64,000 nucleotides of DNA from assembly GCA_029747585.1 (NCBI GenBank), contig JAPEVF010000122.1, positions 38,608-102,607 of the forward strand, read 5' to 3'. Source of the stretch: Pleurotus djamor. Its lineage: Eukaryota; Basidiomycota; Agaricomycetes; Agaricales; Pleurotaceae. The position numbers and the translations under genes were made by a program. The notes beneath the pieces are model-generated. The model ran no database searches and was not told where the DNA came from. It worked only from the letters and a program-made list of their open reading frames with translations. This document shows positions 9,609 through 21,388 of this stretch, one piece after another (position 1 is the stretch's first letter; each line of letters opens with the position of its first letter).

Positions 9609-11697
9609 TTATGATGCGTCTGGACGAGGCCTTTTGTTACTCGACTCGGGACGGTGAACCTTGAGCTTGAGCTGTCGATCCCGGTGAACCGAAGCAATAT
9701 AATTCCCCAACATCTCCACATCATGAGCCTTTGTAATCTCATCCCCTCCTTTCACACCAGTTGCCCATGTTACCCCATCAGTGTTAAGATCATGTGGATA
9801 AAAGGCCTTGCCGACCTTGCCGCACCAGTCGAAGTCAACAAGAAAAACATCGCGGTCATCGTTCACAACGACGTTGGCATCGCGTAGGTCACCGAAGACG
9901 TAGTCCTTATCGTGAAGCGCTTTCAGTCCGACCCTGAGTTTCTCCATAGCTTCGTCGGTTGGTAATTTGGTAAAATCGTCGTGTATGTATTCGGACACAA
10001 CACATATCTTGCCGACATCAGGTTCGTACTTGCAATAGATCAACTTCGGCGCGACACCAACTTGATGCATCAGCCGATGTGCCTCCGCATTGTATCGCTT
10101 GGTGAATTTGACAATACAATCACGTCCAGGGTATGTGGGGGAAGTCAAGGTGGCATGGAATACGGCACGATTAGAACGCGGAGGAAATCGTCGGTTAGTG
10201 TACGAGAGGGTACATATTTCATCGGTATCGTCGGTGAAGGTGTTGAAATGAGGTGCGGGGAAGAGAGGATGGCGTATTGCGGACTCGATCTTCTCATAGT
10301 ACTCGTCAAGTTCAACAAGGCATTCATCGAGCACAGAGAAAACGTGAGCAACCCGATGGACCAAAGCCTCGCGATCGGAACTGTAATCATCCTCGTCGTC
10401 ATTGGCAGAGTCATAGGGAACGAGAGATATGTAGTCGATGAGGCGCTGCGTCACTACGCCTTCAAGATAGATAACGCCAGAGATTGTAAGATTGGGTCCG
10501 CAAATTCCGAGGAGGAAGGCAGGCATGCAGCTGATTTTCCGGAGTTCTCTCAGCTAGTAGGTATGTGGTCAATAAAGCGTATACCGCCGGTATCATCTCT
10601 ACTAACCCTCTCAGATGTAGACATTATTTGATAACCCCGCACGGCTTGTTCGATGGGATCAGCTTCTCCCAAACCTATCCCGTTCTTAAGCACCAACACG
10701 AGACTCAACATTGCCATTACCAAGGGGCAAGACGCGTACCGATTCCCGTCAGGTTTGAATACCAGATCGCCAAATTGGAAGGTGGTTTCTCGACCGGTAA
10801 AATTGCCCGACGAGAGAAGAAGCTTTAAATCAGGTTCGAGATCTTCGTGCCTCTTGGACTCTACAGAAAAGTACTGCGCACTGGTATGCAAGAGTCGTGA
10901 AGCTGCGCGCAGGCGTTCTTTGGCTGAAGGCTTTGCCGCAAAATCACTGAGGGATGGCTGTTTGGCCACTTTTCGTTGAAACCGTTTGAATATCGGGTGA
11001 TAGATACCAATACTCGGTCCGGTCAAGGCGCCAGGACGACCATCGTAAACAGCAGCAACATTTTCGGAATTCTGTGCAGGGATCAAGGCCGCATTTTTGG
11101 TAGTCGTGGATGGGGAGTCCAGTCGCTGTCGGATCAATGCGGCGTTCGACGCGGCTGATTGGTGCTTAGACAGCAGCAAGACAAGAATCAAAGCACACTC
11201 ACGACTGTTCGGAAGGCGATGACGTCGACGATTGGAAAAGGCTTGTAAAGGGTAAGGGGGGCGTAGATACAGAGAAACAAATTCACGAACTACAAAGTAC
11301 AAGGATACGAACTTTCTCGTCCTTGACGAGCACAGATAGAAACTGGCTTGACAGCAACGTTGAGCTCCGCCGGATCATAGCGTCCCAGTCCAGAGCATTC
11401 AGTTTTTCCAAAGAGGAGTTCTGAGAGGGTGCGTCCTCTTCTGAGAGCTAGCATAAAGCAAGCAAAAATGGGATTGGAATGAGTATATGGCTAGACATAT
11501 TTGGGATAGGACGCGCAGCTCACTCTCAAAACGAGCAACTTGAAGATAGGTCCAGGAGCACCGGGCAGAGTGACATTGCTGAGTTGCATTTCAAAGGACT
11601 CGAGAGAATAATCAGCAACTTGAACTTCCCGGATGTGATACACCTCTTTGCGTTGCGAGTTGAAGAGGAGGAATGTCACCATGTTTTTCACAGACAT
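9609..11697 (-). CDS. Crinkler-like protein: header, nuclease-fold domain and protein kinase (locus L3)
   Basis: Model exons are 11697-11524, 11447-11313, about 11289-11199, 11154-10607 and 10553-9609, roughly 630 residues. The 58-residue first exon is a ubiquitin-like Crinkler header starting MSVKNMVTFLLFNSQRKEVY. The middle has GALTGPSIGIYHPIFKRFQ, FGDLVFKPDG and LVLKNGIGLGEADPIEQA. From family knowledge these match the restriction-endonuclease-like segment that precedes the kinase in agaric proteins. The C-terminal kinase has DCIVKFTKRY (Lys), FGDLRDANVVV (catalytic Asp and Asn) and LVDFDW in place of DFG. The acidic residue normally preceding the Lys in the nuclease motif is Leu here, so nuclease activity is doubtful while kinase residues look intact. 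The splice between exons 2 and 3 is uncertain (23-nt intron, or another junction). Lies head-to-tail upstream of L2, with the same header. Confidence 0.75.
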
Positions 11698-12017
11698 GGT
11701 GGTGGTATGGAGTCAAAAGCCACCGGCGTGCTGTGTACTTGCGAAGGAGACTTTTAGAAATTGTCCATTGTGGGAATCTGTAATTTTACATGAACCATGA
11801 AGTACGTATATATACATAGCCGTTGTATCAAGAGCACCATTTTCCATCTATCTATTCATAGTCTACGTTGATTAAAGCCTGGGGTTCGTAAAAAGGAGAT
11901 GATAGCAAGGAGCGAAGAGAGGGAGAGGCAAGAAGAAGATATATGAAGAGACACGCCAATTATGTAGAATGAAAATTGGGAATACAGCAAAGGTCAAGTT
12001 GGCGACAACCACCACGC
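11698..12017. other. spacer upstream of L3
   Basis: About 320 bp between the TPS2-like stop and the L3 start. Contains TATATATACATA-like AT-rich sequence near 11806-11816, possibly promoter. No gene seen. Confidence 0.4.
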
Positions 12018-15000
12018 TTATCCTGAGAGGGGTCAGCTTAGAGATGACTCTTCCCAACGCCAGGAGAAGGCGGCATACCTTCCAAACCCTGGTCCCTCAC
12101 CAAGTCCAACATATGGTCGACGATCTCCTGTGGCGTGGTGACGTGCCAGCTAGCAAGAGTCCGCTTGCTACTGTGACCAACAGCGGTGGTGAAGACGGCA
12201 TCTTTGTGTATGGTAAGATCCAGCGTGGGGAACTTGGCAGCGAGCTCGGCCTGACGCTCTTCACTTGATTCAATGATGGGCGAGGAGGTTGGAGGGGTGT
12301 CGCTGCCTTCGATGAGGGTGACGGAGACCGGTGCCTCAAGGCGTGCTTTGACGGTTCCAGGAGGGAACAAACTCAACGCGCGGAACATGTCCTCATCGGT
12401 CTAGGGAGTCAACGATTAGCAGCCAGAAGCGTGAGGTAGCTTATATGAAACCAACCTTGTCGTCACCAGCACAGAAGATGAACTCAGCATCGGGGTTCTT
12501 GTACAAGATACGCTTGACGATCTCGCCCTTGTTGACGGCGATGGGTCTGACTTCGAGGTTCTTCTTGCCAACAAGCACTATCAAAAGCAAAAAATCAGGG
12601 CTGAGCTTAAGTACAGACAATGGCGCGACTGACCTTCGATGGGACGCTTGTGGACCAAGTTGTTCTCCAACAAGTCTTGACATTGTCGGCACTGGAAGAG
12701 ACCCCACTCCGGGTCAGCTCCTCGGTAATGCCATGTAATCGAGCTCTTCTTGACTTCGATATGACTTCCCGTCGTCCTCTCCGTGTAGTACTTGAAGATC
12801 TCCAAGACCTCGTTCATCCACGACATATCAAGCTTCTTCGTGAAGTTAACCCATTCCGTACTTCCACGCTCGCGCATAAACCCACCATGCTCAGCACTGA
12901 AACCGACATGGAGGAGGTGTCCGAGATGTTGCTCCAAAAAGGCACCGTCACGTCCAGAAATGATATAGACCAGATTGGCTGGGTCGGAAGATAAGGATTC
13001 GAGCGCTTCCAGAGTTGGCGCGGAAGGAACAGCCATCGAGGGCGTCTTGACGATAGGAGCAAGAGTACCCTAAGNAAAAAAAGAGCGTAGGCGCAATCAG
13101 GATCCTTTGTCGTCCGCCACAATCCTTATCTCAAGACAACTCACATCGTAGTCGAACAGGAAGAGCCTCTTCTTAGCATCCTTATACTTCTGATTCAAGA
13201 CTTCTCTCGGAATGTAGGGCGTCTGTCTAGCTTGGCCTTCGCCGCCCATCTGACCCAACAGCATCTTCACAAGGACGGAAGCCCAGTGATGCGAAGTGTG
13301 CGTCGACACGACTTTATATAATTTTCGGTGGCGCTCCGCTTTCTCAGCCTCCGACATCAAGAGGCCCCTGTTCATGGCAGCCGCAACACCCTGACAACGT
13401 CAAATTAGAAACACCGTTATCTCGAAATCCGTCCTGAGATCTTGACCACTCACCCCGAGATCCCAAGGGTTCACCTGCAATGCGTCTTCCATGTTCTTGC
13501 TGATACCCATGAACTCGCTGAGAATGCTGGGGCTCTTCTTCGTCTTCTCCTGTGCGATCACAAACTCCATGGAGGTCGTGTTCATACCATCTCGGAGAGG
13601 GGTGATAACACCCAAGTCCGCGACAGACAGTAGAGCGTAGAATTCATCCTTCTTTAGAGTTTGATGACTAGACAGGTCACGATGTCAGCGCCCGCACATA
13701 CCCCAACTCCGTAAAATTGATAGCTCACTAATGATGAACAGGAATGAAGTCCAAGCTGCCGTATTCTCCGTTGATGTGGGCTACCAACTCGCTGACCTGA
13801 CGTTCGAGTTTAGGACTGTCGGTCAAGGCCGGCGACGTGACCTGGATAAGCACAACGTTGCCAATCCATTCAGGGAAGTCTTGGAGCAATTTCTCGAATG
13901 CACGGAGCTGAACGGTCATGTGTGAATCAGCAACCGATTTTATAGCCGAGGAGAAGATTACTGACCTTCTGCAGAACCCCTTTGACGACGTCCAACTTGT
14001 CACGTCCGACGATAATCTTCTTGCCTTCGTACAGGTTACGCAACGCGGCGAGCTTCGGCTGAATACCGGGACGAAGTCTAACAATAACTTTAGCGCACAT
14101 CCATACACGGGGTGTTCATGACACTTACACATCCCTGGAAACCCGCATGGCATCGATACCCACGGGACAATGCATGACTGCAGCGGTATGACTCTCGACG
14201 TCAATTCCCTTCGACGTCGTCTCATATCCGCACACACGAACGCAGGTGGACGTAAAATGCCTCGAGTAGGCATACGTTTGGAAGCAGATAAGATTGGCGC
14301 CGAGCATCCCATCGAGAATTTCCTTACGGCCTATGGGTACAAATGTCAATCCATGACACGGCCATGTGAACACAGGAGACTCACGAGGCAAGCAACGGAA
14401 TACCTCGCTACTTGGGAAGGGGGTGTGAACGAAAAGACCGATAGTAGCGTCTGGGACGCGTTCACGGATCATCTTGGGAGCCAGGAGTAGATGGTAGTCG
14501 TGGACCCAGATAAGATCGCCTATGTAGACGCGAGGGGTCACAGGACGTCCCAAAAATAGGACAGATATACGGACCTGGCTGGTAAATTCGCTCAACGGTC
14601 TTGGCAAACAGATCGTTGACCTGGACATATGGAGGATAGTACTGGTCGGCCGAAGCGTATTCGGTAGCCACATCTTGCCACAGAAGGTAGTGGAACAAAG
14701 GCCACAAAGCTGCAATGGCGAGCAATGAATTTCGGAGATAGAGGAAGATGAAGATATGGACGCACTTTGTTTGCAGTATCCATCGTAGTGTCCGTGCGCA
14801 ACCTTGTCGTCCACCCAAACTGGGACATACATGGTCTTGCGCTTCTTCTGCCGAGCCTCACCCTCTGGTGACAGAGGCTCGTTATCGTCGTCGTCGGCAT
14901 CAAGATCTCCGTCGGTCTCCTTCGTCATGTAACTTCGGAGCGCGTCTTCCAGCATCCGGCGGTCGTCGTCCAGCACAGTATTTGACGGAACACGTTCGCC

Positions 15001-15468
15001 AGGATTCGTAGACTGGATATCACCAGTCCAACCAACGATGAGCTGTTCGTGAGTGGCTGCCAAGGAACGGATACCGGAGATCATGGCAGCATGTCCGTAA
15101 CGGGGCTTGAGCGTCCACGCCGTCGAGCTTGGTGCGGGTTTGCTGCTACTCTCCGGGATCCACGACTCTACATTGTCGGTGGTTGGGCTGGGAGGGACGT
15201 CGGATGCTTTACTTGGTGGGGTCGCGGGAGGGCTGGGGATTCCTGCGCGAGTGTTCAGGGTGGCGACGACGGGAAGATAATGGCAGACGTGTATGATACG
15301 GCCGCTCAAGGCGATATCTCGACTGCGGAGTTCGTCTTGAAGGGCGTTGATCTGCGAGCGAACCTGGTCGAGGGAGACATCGTCGCCGTTCCTGGTGTAC
15401 GGCTCGTGGAAGGAGTCGAGCGGGATCGAGCGCAGCGAGGTGGAAGTCGACAGCGACGCCGAGGGCAT
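12018..15468 (-). CDS. TPS2: trehalose-6-phosphate phosphatase (TPS2-type, GT20 plus HAD)
   Basis: Twelve phase-consistent exons: 15468-14766, 14709-14575, 14519-14385, 14330-14129, 14077-13966, 13907-13729, 13667-13454, 13390-13145, 13069-12634, 12577-12456, 12400-12079 and 12022-12018, for 936 residues. The N-terminal GT20 half contains IVGWTGDIQ, YVPVWVDDKVAHGHYDGYC, GDLIWVHDYHLLLAPKMI, GRDKLDVVKG and GVITPLRDGMN. The C-terminal HAD phosphatase has the nucleophile motif FLFDYDGTLAP at about 637-647, IISGRDG, and CAGDDKTDEDMF. It dephosphorylates trehalose-6-phosphate to trehalose within the cytosolic trehalose synthase complex (stress protectant synthesis). Domain order and length fit yeast Tps2; the intact DxDxT motif separates it from the catalytically dead Tps3/Tsl1. 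The last exon carries only two coding bases plus the stop. An N at 13075 lies in intron 8. Confidence 0.93.
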
Positions 15469-16576
15469 GTCGTTTGGCGAGGTGGGGGTTTGCTTTCAAG
15501 AGGCGTTCTTGGGGGAAAGGTATAAAAGAGAAGTTGGAGATTATGACGATTGCTCGGTGATTACCCAAATAGGAAATGCGGTGTTGAAAAATCAATGCGT
15601 TCACNTTTTTTGAGCGATCATGGCCAAATCTTGAAAGGGGCCGACTGATCTGCGAGGTATCTCCCTTCACTTCCAGACTCTGATAATCCAGCCAACCGCC
15701 ACGTCGGACCTGTGCCGTCATTGCTGGTTGGCTACTATGTTATCGCGTGCGACCCCGTACGAACGTGCCATAGCATCGCGACCTGGGACTCATTTATGAA
15801 GAACGCTCTGGATGATAGAACGTGGCCATCCGTTTCGCAAAGTCCATCCGTGGCCCAGTTTCACCGACGACAATCAAACATAATCCGCGTTTATTCTTAG
15901 AGGTCTTGAGGGGCAGGAATCAGACGTCAACGTCCCACGTCCAGGTCCTGGAAAAAATGGAAGGCCTGAACATGAGGCTGGTAACATTGAACCCCTTAAG
16001 GTGGCCTAGAAAGACTGTATCGGATTTAGGACGCGGTCTGGTCGTCATCCGTGTCAAGCCTAATAGTCTATGATCGGTGAGTGATTAGACTCTCAAGGCT
16101 GGACTAGGAAACACATCTATACCTCAGCCAGAGACCCCAGACGTCCAAATATACTCGTTCGGGGAACAACCGAGGAAATTGTTCAATATGACAAGGAATA
16201 CCAACGCAAACGCGAAAAACTGGGTGGGATCATTGATCAAAAGCGACAACTGACAAGAATAGGGCACGGACCTTCCTATAACCCGGGTATAACGATACCC
16301 AAACTTGGATAGTAAGAACCTCACCGTTTGCCTATTCAAACGTCATCTAGTTGGTGATGGATGGTTAACCGGTTTTTCATTACAGTCGAAGCAAGGAAAC
16401 CGAAGACGAAAGAAGGATAAGGCCGGCCATAAAAGCCCATGGGCTATCATAGGGACGGAGGGCCATGGGGCCACGCGCTACGTTCCGTGCGACCCTAAAA
16501 ACATGATTCTGTAGCCGCATCCCTTCCCATGGCTTGACCCAACCACCCTCCGACGTCAAACCATCTCCTTCCACAC
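15469..16576. other. divergent promoter region between TPS2-like and DUF6593 genes
   Basis: About 1.1 kb between two divergently transcribed genes. Contains one AGGGG element near 15636, which matches the stress-response element core, but a 5-mer this short is weak evidence. An ambiguous base at 15605 precedes a T run. No gene seen. Confidence 0.4.
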
Positions 16577-17242
16577 ATGCGACTTCACTTTCTGGATAGC
16601 CACAACCCTCGTAACGTCACACTGTCGCTGAACCAACGCGATCCAACATATACCATCAGCACGCCCTTCAAAGTCATCGGTCGGACATCAACCATACACA
16701 AGATCACAAAGAGCGAAAACAAGAGAAATGAAGAATCAAAGAACGAACCGATGGCTGTTTCAAACAGGACGGTGAAAGTCGGGGAGATTCAGTGGCAGAT
16801 TGGAAAACCCTGTCGACTGGTGCTTGGTGATCATCCGGTTGTCGGCGTCGACGAGTACTTTAGCAAAGTGGGGTTCCTCTGGGGAAGAAGGTATTCGTTA
16901 ATTGAATTTCTGCGCAGTCTGTAGAAGCATGCTCACTGGATGTCGTAGAGACAGGGTATTCAGGGCGCCAGACGGGAGGGAATACACATGGAAATTCAAG
17001 GGCCCTGTACTCGAGGTTTGCCTCGATCCATGTCGTGGACCTTCAACGATGTTGACTAACGGTACGCATAGCTTTACACCAACGGGGAAAGTAGCACATT
17101 GGTTGCATCATTTCAACCACTGACGCTAGGTCGCTGGGGCCCTACAAAATTGAGCGTGCTCATCATATTCCCCGAGTGGGAACACATTGCGGATACTATC
17201 GTCGTCACATTTGTTTATATTCAGTCTCTCAGGAACTCATGA
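16577..17242 (+). CDS. DUF6593-type protein
   Basis: Exons 16577-16890, 16949-17015 and 17072-17242 give 183 residues. The opening MRLHFLDSHNPRN with a following YTISTPFKVIGRTSTI, the central GEIQWQIG, and RVFRAPDGREYTWKF with C-terminal ATIVVTF-like strand are the pattern of the small agaricomycete DUF6593 family (a beta-rich, tubby/LURP-like fold by inference). These proteins occur in large paralogous sets in mushrooms and have no assigned biochemistry. The initiating ATG is the first in frame and matches the family start. It converges on the bZIP gene, with about 100 bp between stop codons. Confidence 0.8.
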
Positions 17243-17345
17243 ATGAAGAACTCACCTTAGACGCTCTAGTGTGCATTCAAAAGTAATCTTCTGAGATAGT
17301 CAGGAAGGAAGGGGTGTCTGAACGTAAGAGTGACGACCAACTCTG

Positions 17346-18363
17346 TTAACCCAGCAACGTCATGACTATCGAATATAACACCTCTGCATCGACGACACAA
17401 CATGTGCTCGGATCCATCGAGGACCGCATACCGTGCCATAACCACTCCAAGACGATATCGCTCATTTTCATGGGCATATACCTCCGCTGATTAAGCGCTT
17501 TGATCAACTGGAAGGCAAAATCGCACGAAGTGAACCCAGCCATGGGGGACGAAGTAGGCGGCGGCCATTGAGAGGTGCAGACTAATCCCATGATGAATGA
17601 ATCGTCGATGTCGATCGGATGGCCCGGAATGAATGAAGGTGTAGCCGTGCTGGACTCGGTTTCTAATAGAGACAGGTAAGGAACATCGTTGGGCGGTGAT
17701 AAATCCGATGTTTGAAGTGGTGACTGAATGCTTCGAGGCAGAGTACCGATCGTTGCATCCCAACTGTTGCTGCCACCGATAAGAGTCGCTGGAGGTAACG
17801 TGAACTGTGAAAGAGGCTCTGAGTTAGGAGCCAACGCTGGACATGGTACGAGGGTCATAGTGGGGGATCGTGACGATGGCAACTTTGCCCTGGAGCTTGA
17901 AGGCGTCGAGGCGGCTGAGGAAGTTGGTAGCGTCTGTAGGAGTGGCTCAGGGACCTTGGGGCATGGTCTTCCACTGCAGCACGAGGTACGACTGGGAGGA
18001 ACAGCTGCAGTGACTATGCGCGGCTTCGACTCGCGATGGGACGTCAGATACGAATCGATGTCGCGTTCATCAAGGTCGCACTGTTCTTTCAAGAGGGACC
18101 GTAAAGCCCTGTTCTCTTCAAGAACAAGGCGAGCTTGTTTTTGAAGCTCAATATTCGCCTATGTAATGATAGATGAACGGGCTGGGACATTGGGATTGAC
18201 GATGTGATGTGATGTAACTTACCTGGACCCCTTGCTGCTCAAATTCCTTCAGGCGACCCTCAAGTGAAGCGACATACTGACGCTTTCTGTCTCGAGAGCG
18301 TCTTTGGTTTTCTCTGATACGCTGCGCCGTTTGTGACTTGCTAGGATATGTCTCGTCTTGCAT
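17346..18363 (-). CDS. bZIP transcription factor
   Basis: Exons 18363-18223 and 18158-17346 (64-nt intron, phase 0) give 317 residues. The basic region RIRENQRRSRDRKRQYV (about 15-31) holds the N-x(7)-R DNA-contact pattern, and heptad leucines continue over the exon junction (LEGRLKEFE, then LEENRALRSLLKEQ). The middle is Ser/Pro/Thr-rich, suitable for transactivation. The C-terminal 100 residues (GFTSCDFAFQLIKALNQRRYM onward) look folded and Cys-containing but I do not recognise them. A nuclear sequence-specific regulator; targets cannot be told from this sequence. Confidence 0.88.
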
Positions 18364-18567
18364 TAGTATATCGGAGGGCAGGGGCGATGAAGGACGGGTC
18401 GTGTTTACCAGCGAAGCGCCAAACCCCGGGTCGGAGGGATCGAGACCCGTGACGTCACCCCTGTCCTTTCGAAGGGGTTGTGCACAGAAGTCATTGGCAA
18501 GTCGAAGGTCTGTACACGCTCATAGAGTTAGAGTCTCTAGTCTCAACGAAAACGCGTCGAAAAATGT

Positions 18568-18572
18568 AAAAA
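18568..18572 (-). terminator. Pol III terminator of tRNA-Ser
   Basis: TTTTT on the minus strand, 10 nt downstream of the tRNA 3' end. Confidence 0.6.
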
Positions 18573-18581
18573 CATCTGTAG

Positions 18582-18663
18582 CGACGCCAGCAGGATTTGA
18601 ACCTGCGCCCTCAAAGAGGAACAGATTTCTAATCTGTCGCCGTAACCACTTGGCTATAGCGCC
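18582..18663 (-). tRNA. tRNA-Ser (anticodon AGA), second copy
   Basis: Sequence identical over all 82 nt to the copy at 1296-1377: same acceptor, A and B boxes, AGA anticodon and long variable arm. The flanks differ outside the gene, so this is an old dispersed duplicate or homogenised copy rather than part of a larger duplicated block. Confidence 0.95.
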
Positions 18664-19528
18664 TTAACGCATGTGTCACACGTAACAGCCAGAACGCGGA
18701 GGACGTACTCAGGGTGCTGGGCTCCAGGACAAGAAAGAGGAAGGTGATCAACGCGAGTCCATAGATGTATGTCACATCCAAGAATGCCACGCATATATGC
18801 GCCCCAAAACTGCAAGAGGCCAAGTTTTGAGGTTCAAAACGATTTAATACGGAAGGGACACTTACAAACGGCGAACATCGAAGTCGTTCGAGGTAAGCAT
18901 CGTCTAATCGAGACGGCGTTGGGTACAGGGCTATGAGTGGAGAACGGAAATTCATCTCATCGAAAGGCCTTCACAATTGGCGACGGAAGAACACACGCGG
19001 ACCTACACGCAAAATGACCGGGTCGGTGAATAGCAAGAGAGTATGTGGTACTAAACACACCATGATATCCACGGATCGAGAGAGAGTCGGGACTGTGACG
19101 AGCAAGAAGAGGGGTGGCAAGCGAAAAGGTGAGGGAAGGTAGTGGGAGGGAAGAAAGAGATCTCTGGGACGTGTCTGAACTCGTCCAGCATATATACCCA
19201 AATTTTAGGCTGACGTAATGCACGCTCGGACCAGCTGTGTTGGAGCGCACTTCCGAGAGGTACTTCAGAGAAGGATGAAAGGAGAGACAGGATGCGTTGA
19301 AGTTGGCACGGTGAACTTGGAAGTATCGATGGGCGTCTAATGCGCGCTTAAAGAGCTTGGAATGGCACGGAGTTTATCCCTCGTTCTGTGGGACACACAC
19401 CGAGATGATGACGCACACTTTGAGGAATCTATGATAGTAAGGTTCATACACGAAGCCCTATGGACGAATCTGAGGTTGAAGCAAGTCAAGCGAGTCGTTC
19501 ACTTGGATATATTGTTCGTGCTCATACG
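18664..19528. other. intergenic, uncertain small ORFs
   Basis: About 860 bp. Minus-strand ORFs at 18629-18955 and 18971-19250 encode hydrophobic stretches and a spliced peptide of about 60 residues could be drawn, but no homology or consistent coding signal was seen. A TATATAT sits at about 19188-19195 on the minus strand. Confidence 0.35.
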
Positions 19529-21388
19529 CTACAGAGGAGTACTGTGTAGACGTTGAAGTACCGAGCTGGCTGTCGGTCGCTGCGATGCCGCCTGCGTCCA
19601 GCAAGCTTCAATGATAGACCATAGAGAAGGTGGTAAGATGTCCCGAGCCGGTTGAAGGGGTCGATTCCCTAAAACAACTTTGAACATGACCGCGCTATCC
19701 TGTACTATGTCAGCAAAAGGTGGTGCTCGAGTGTATATCTAAGAATCATCGCAAGACACGAGCAATCAGTTTCATGAAAGACAGGCAGCAACGAGAGACG
19801 GACTCACTTCAAGGCATGTACAACCGAAAGCATAGATATCACTGGCTTGCGTACGACGAGAATGGGCCAAGTTGTAATCTGCCGGGTAGTGAAGTTCGGG
19901 AGCCATCCAGCGTATTGAGCCTCCAACATCAGAGGAATGACCTCGCGTTTGGTCTGAGAGGAGCGTTAGCCCAAAGTCTGCGATCCGAACATGCCAGTCC
20001 TGATCAATAAGTATATTTCCCTATGTTCGATAGTGATTAGAATTTGTATGGGTATACGATGGATTCACCACACGACATACTCCTCGAAGATCGCCGTGAA
20101 TGATATTCTTCCAATGCAGATACGCCAGCCCTCTCGTAAGTTCAGTTATCTAAGGAGAGACGGACGATAAGCCACGATAAACTTGAACATGAGAAATCTT
20201 ACACACTCGTTGGTCAATGTCAATCATCCCATGCTCAGCGATAAACTGCATGATGGTGCCATTCTTCATCCAAGGGGATATCAAGCAAATGAAAGAAGGA
20301 AATACGTCGCAGTCAATGCCAAGGAAGGGCAACACGTTCGGGTGTTGGAGGCTATGCCAGACAAGAGCTTCTTTCCCTATCCTCTGGAAAGATTGTGAAC
20401 AATGAGTTTGTGGCACCCAGCGCGCAATACGTTACCTGAGAAGAAACGCGGTGGTGAGGGTCTCTCTTAAATATACGGATCCTCTTGATACCTACGGACG
20501 CGCCTCGAAATTCCCCGCGAAATACGTCAGAATTAGAACCGCCAGACACGGCGTGCTCTTCCAATAGTCTCGTGCCATTGGTTCTGAGATGCGTGGGAAT
20601 CTCATTCGATACCTCGGATAGTTTGACGAGCAACCGATAGGCCTTTCGAGAGAGAGAGGTGGCATCAGGACCTATGAGTAAATCTTTGTCAAGAACCTGC
20701 CGAAGCTGATAAGCACACGCTTGGGGAACCTCAACATCAACAAGCAGCTCACGAAATGTATTATTCGAAGTAGAGCTTGAGCGTCCTCGCCAGACAGCCG
20801 AAGAACAAATTGCTTCTGTTCAGGTGACGTTAGCACCTCCTTCAAACACTGCCCGAGGTGAAATTCATCGAGTGTCAAGGCCACCCTAAGCTGTTCAACA
20901 CGAATTGTGTCAGCGAGCGATGTCGCTATCTGCAAAAGAAATCAGTCCTGTGACAGGAGGGCGAAAGCGAAAACACACATTGAGTAATTGCATGCGGTAA
21001 GTATGGCTGTGCCTTAAGCTCTGGGCTGTCATATTGAAGCTCTGCATCGTTGTGGCTGCCTCCCGAGCACTGACTAAATTGCTATAACCGGGATAACCGA
21101 GACAACTCAGCTAAACATATATTTTCTTAACATGTTCAAGTGCTCACATGACGGAGTCTGGCTCTTTCGAGGAAGATAGTGCGGAGACAATGAGGTTGTA
21201 TAGTTCCTAGGGCAGGAACGGTGAGCTGACAGATACACCAATTACACGTTGAGCCTACGCTGTAGATCAGCTTGAGAATAGACGGTCTCAGAAGTGTCGT
21301 AATGCCTGATACCTACTTCAGTAGGAGAAGGTTTAGAAATGGACCCCTTTAAAGCATCACGAGGATGGCGCAATCCTCGCACCACCAT
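19529..21388 (-). CDS. TKL-type serine/threonine protein kinase (agaric expansion)
   Basis: Exons 21388-21248, 21206-21148, 21069-20979, 20929-20753, 20729-20436, 20383-20207, 20149-20081, 20020-19808 and 19738-19529 give 476 residues. The N-terminal half is helical with LSGEDAQALL, common to this mushroom kinase family. The kinase has a loop GGSNSDVFRGEF (about 219-230), GIKRI with Lys238, ALVWHSLQHPNVLPFLG, SPWMKNGTI, catalytic HGDLRG (Asp333), NILI, DFG (351-353) and SIRWMAPELHY. All key residues are present, so it is probably active. The GD replacing RD in HRD is usual for this family. A 23-nt intron (20730-20752) is needed to keep frame between exons 4 and 5; the alternative is a small indel. 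Substrate unknown. Confidence 0.85.

Noticed and set aside
13728..15525. Several plus-strand and alternate-frame ORFs over the trehalose-phosphatase gene
   Set aside because: Shadows of the spliced minus-strand gene; none has recognisable motifs.
18629..19250. Possible small membrane protein on the minus strand
   Set aside because: Splice models give only about 60 residues, with no homology and no conserved start.
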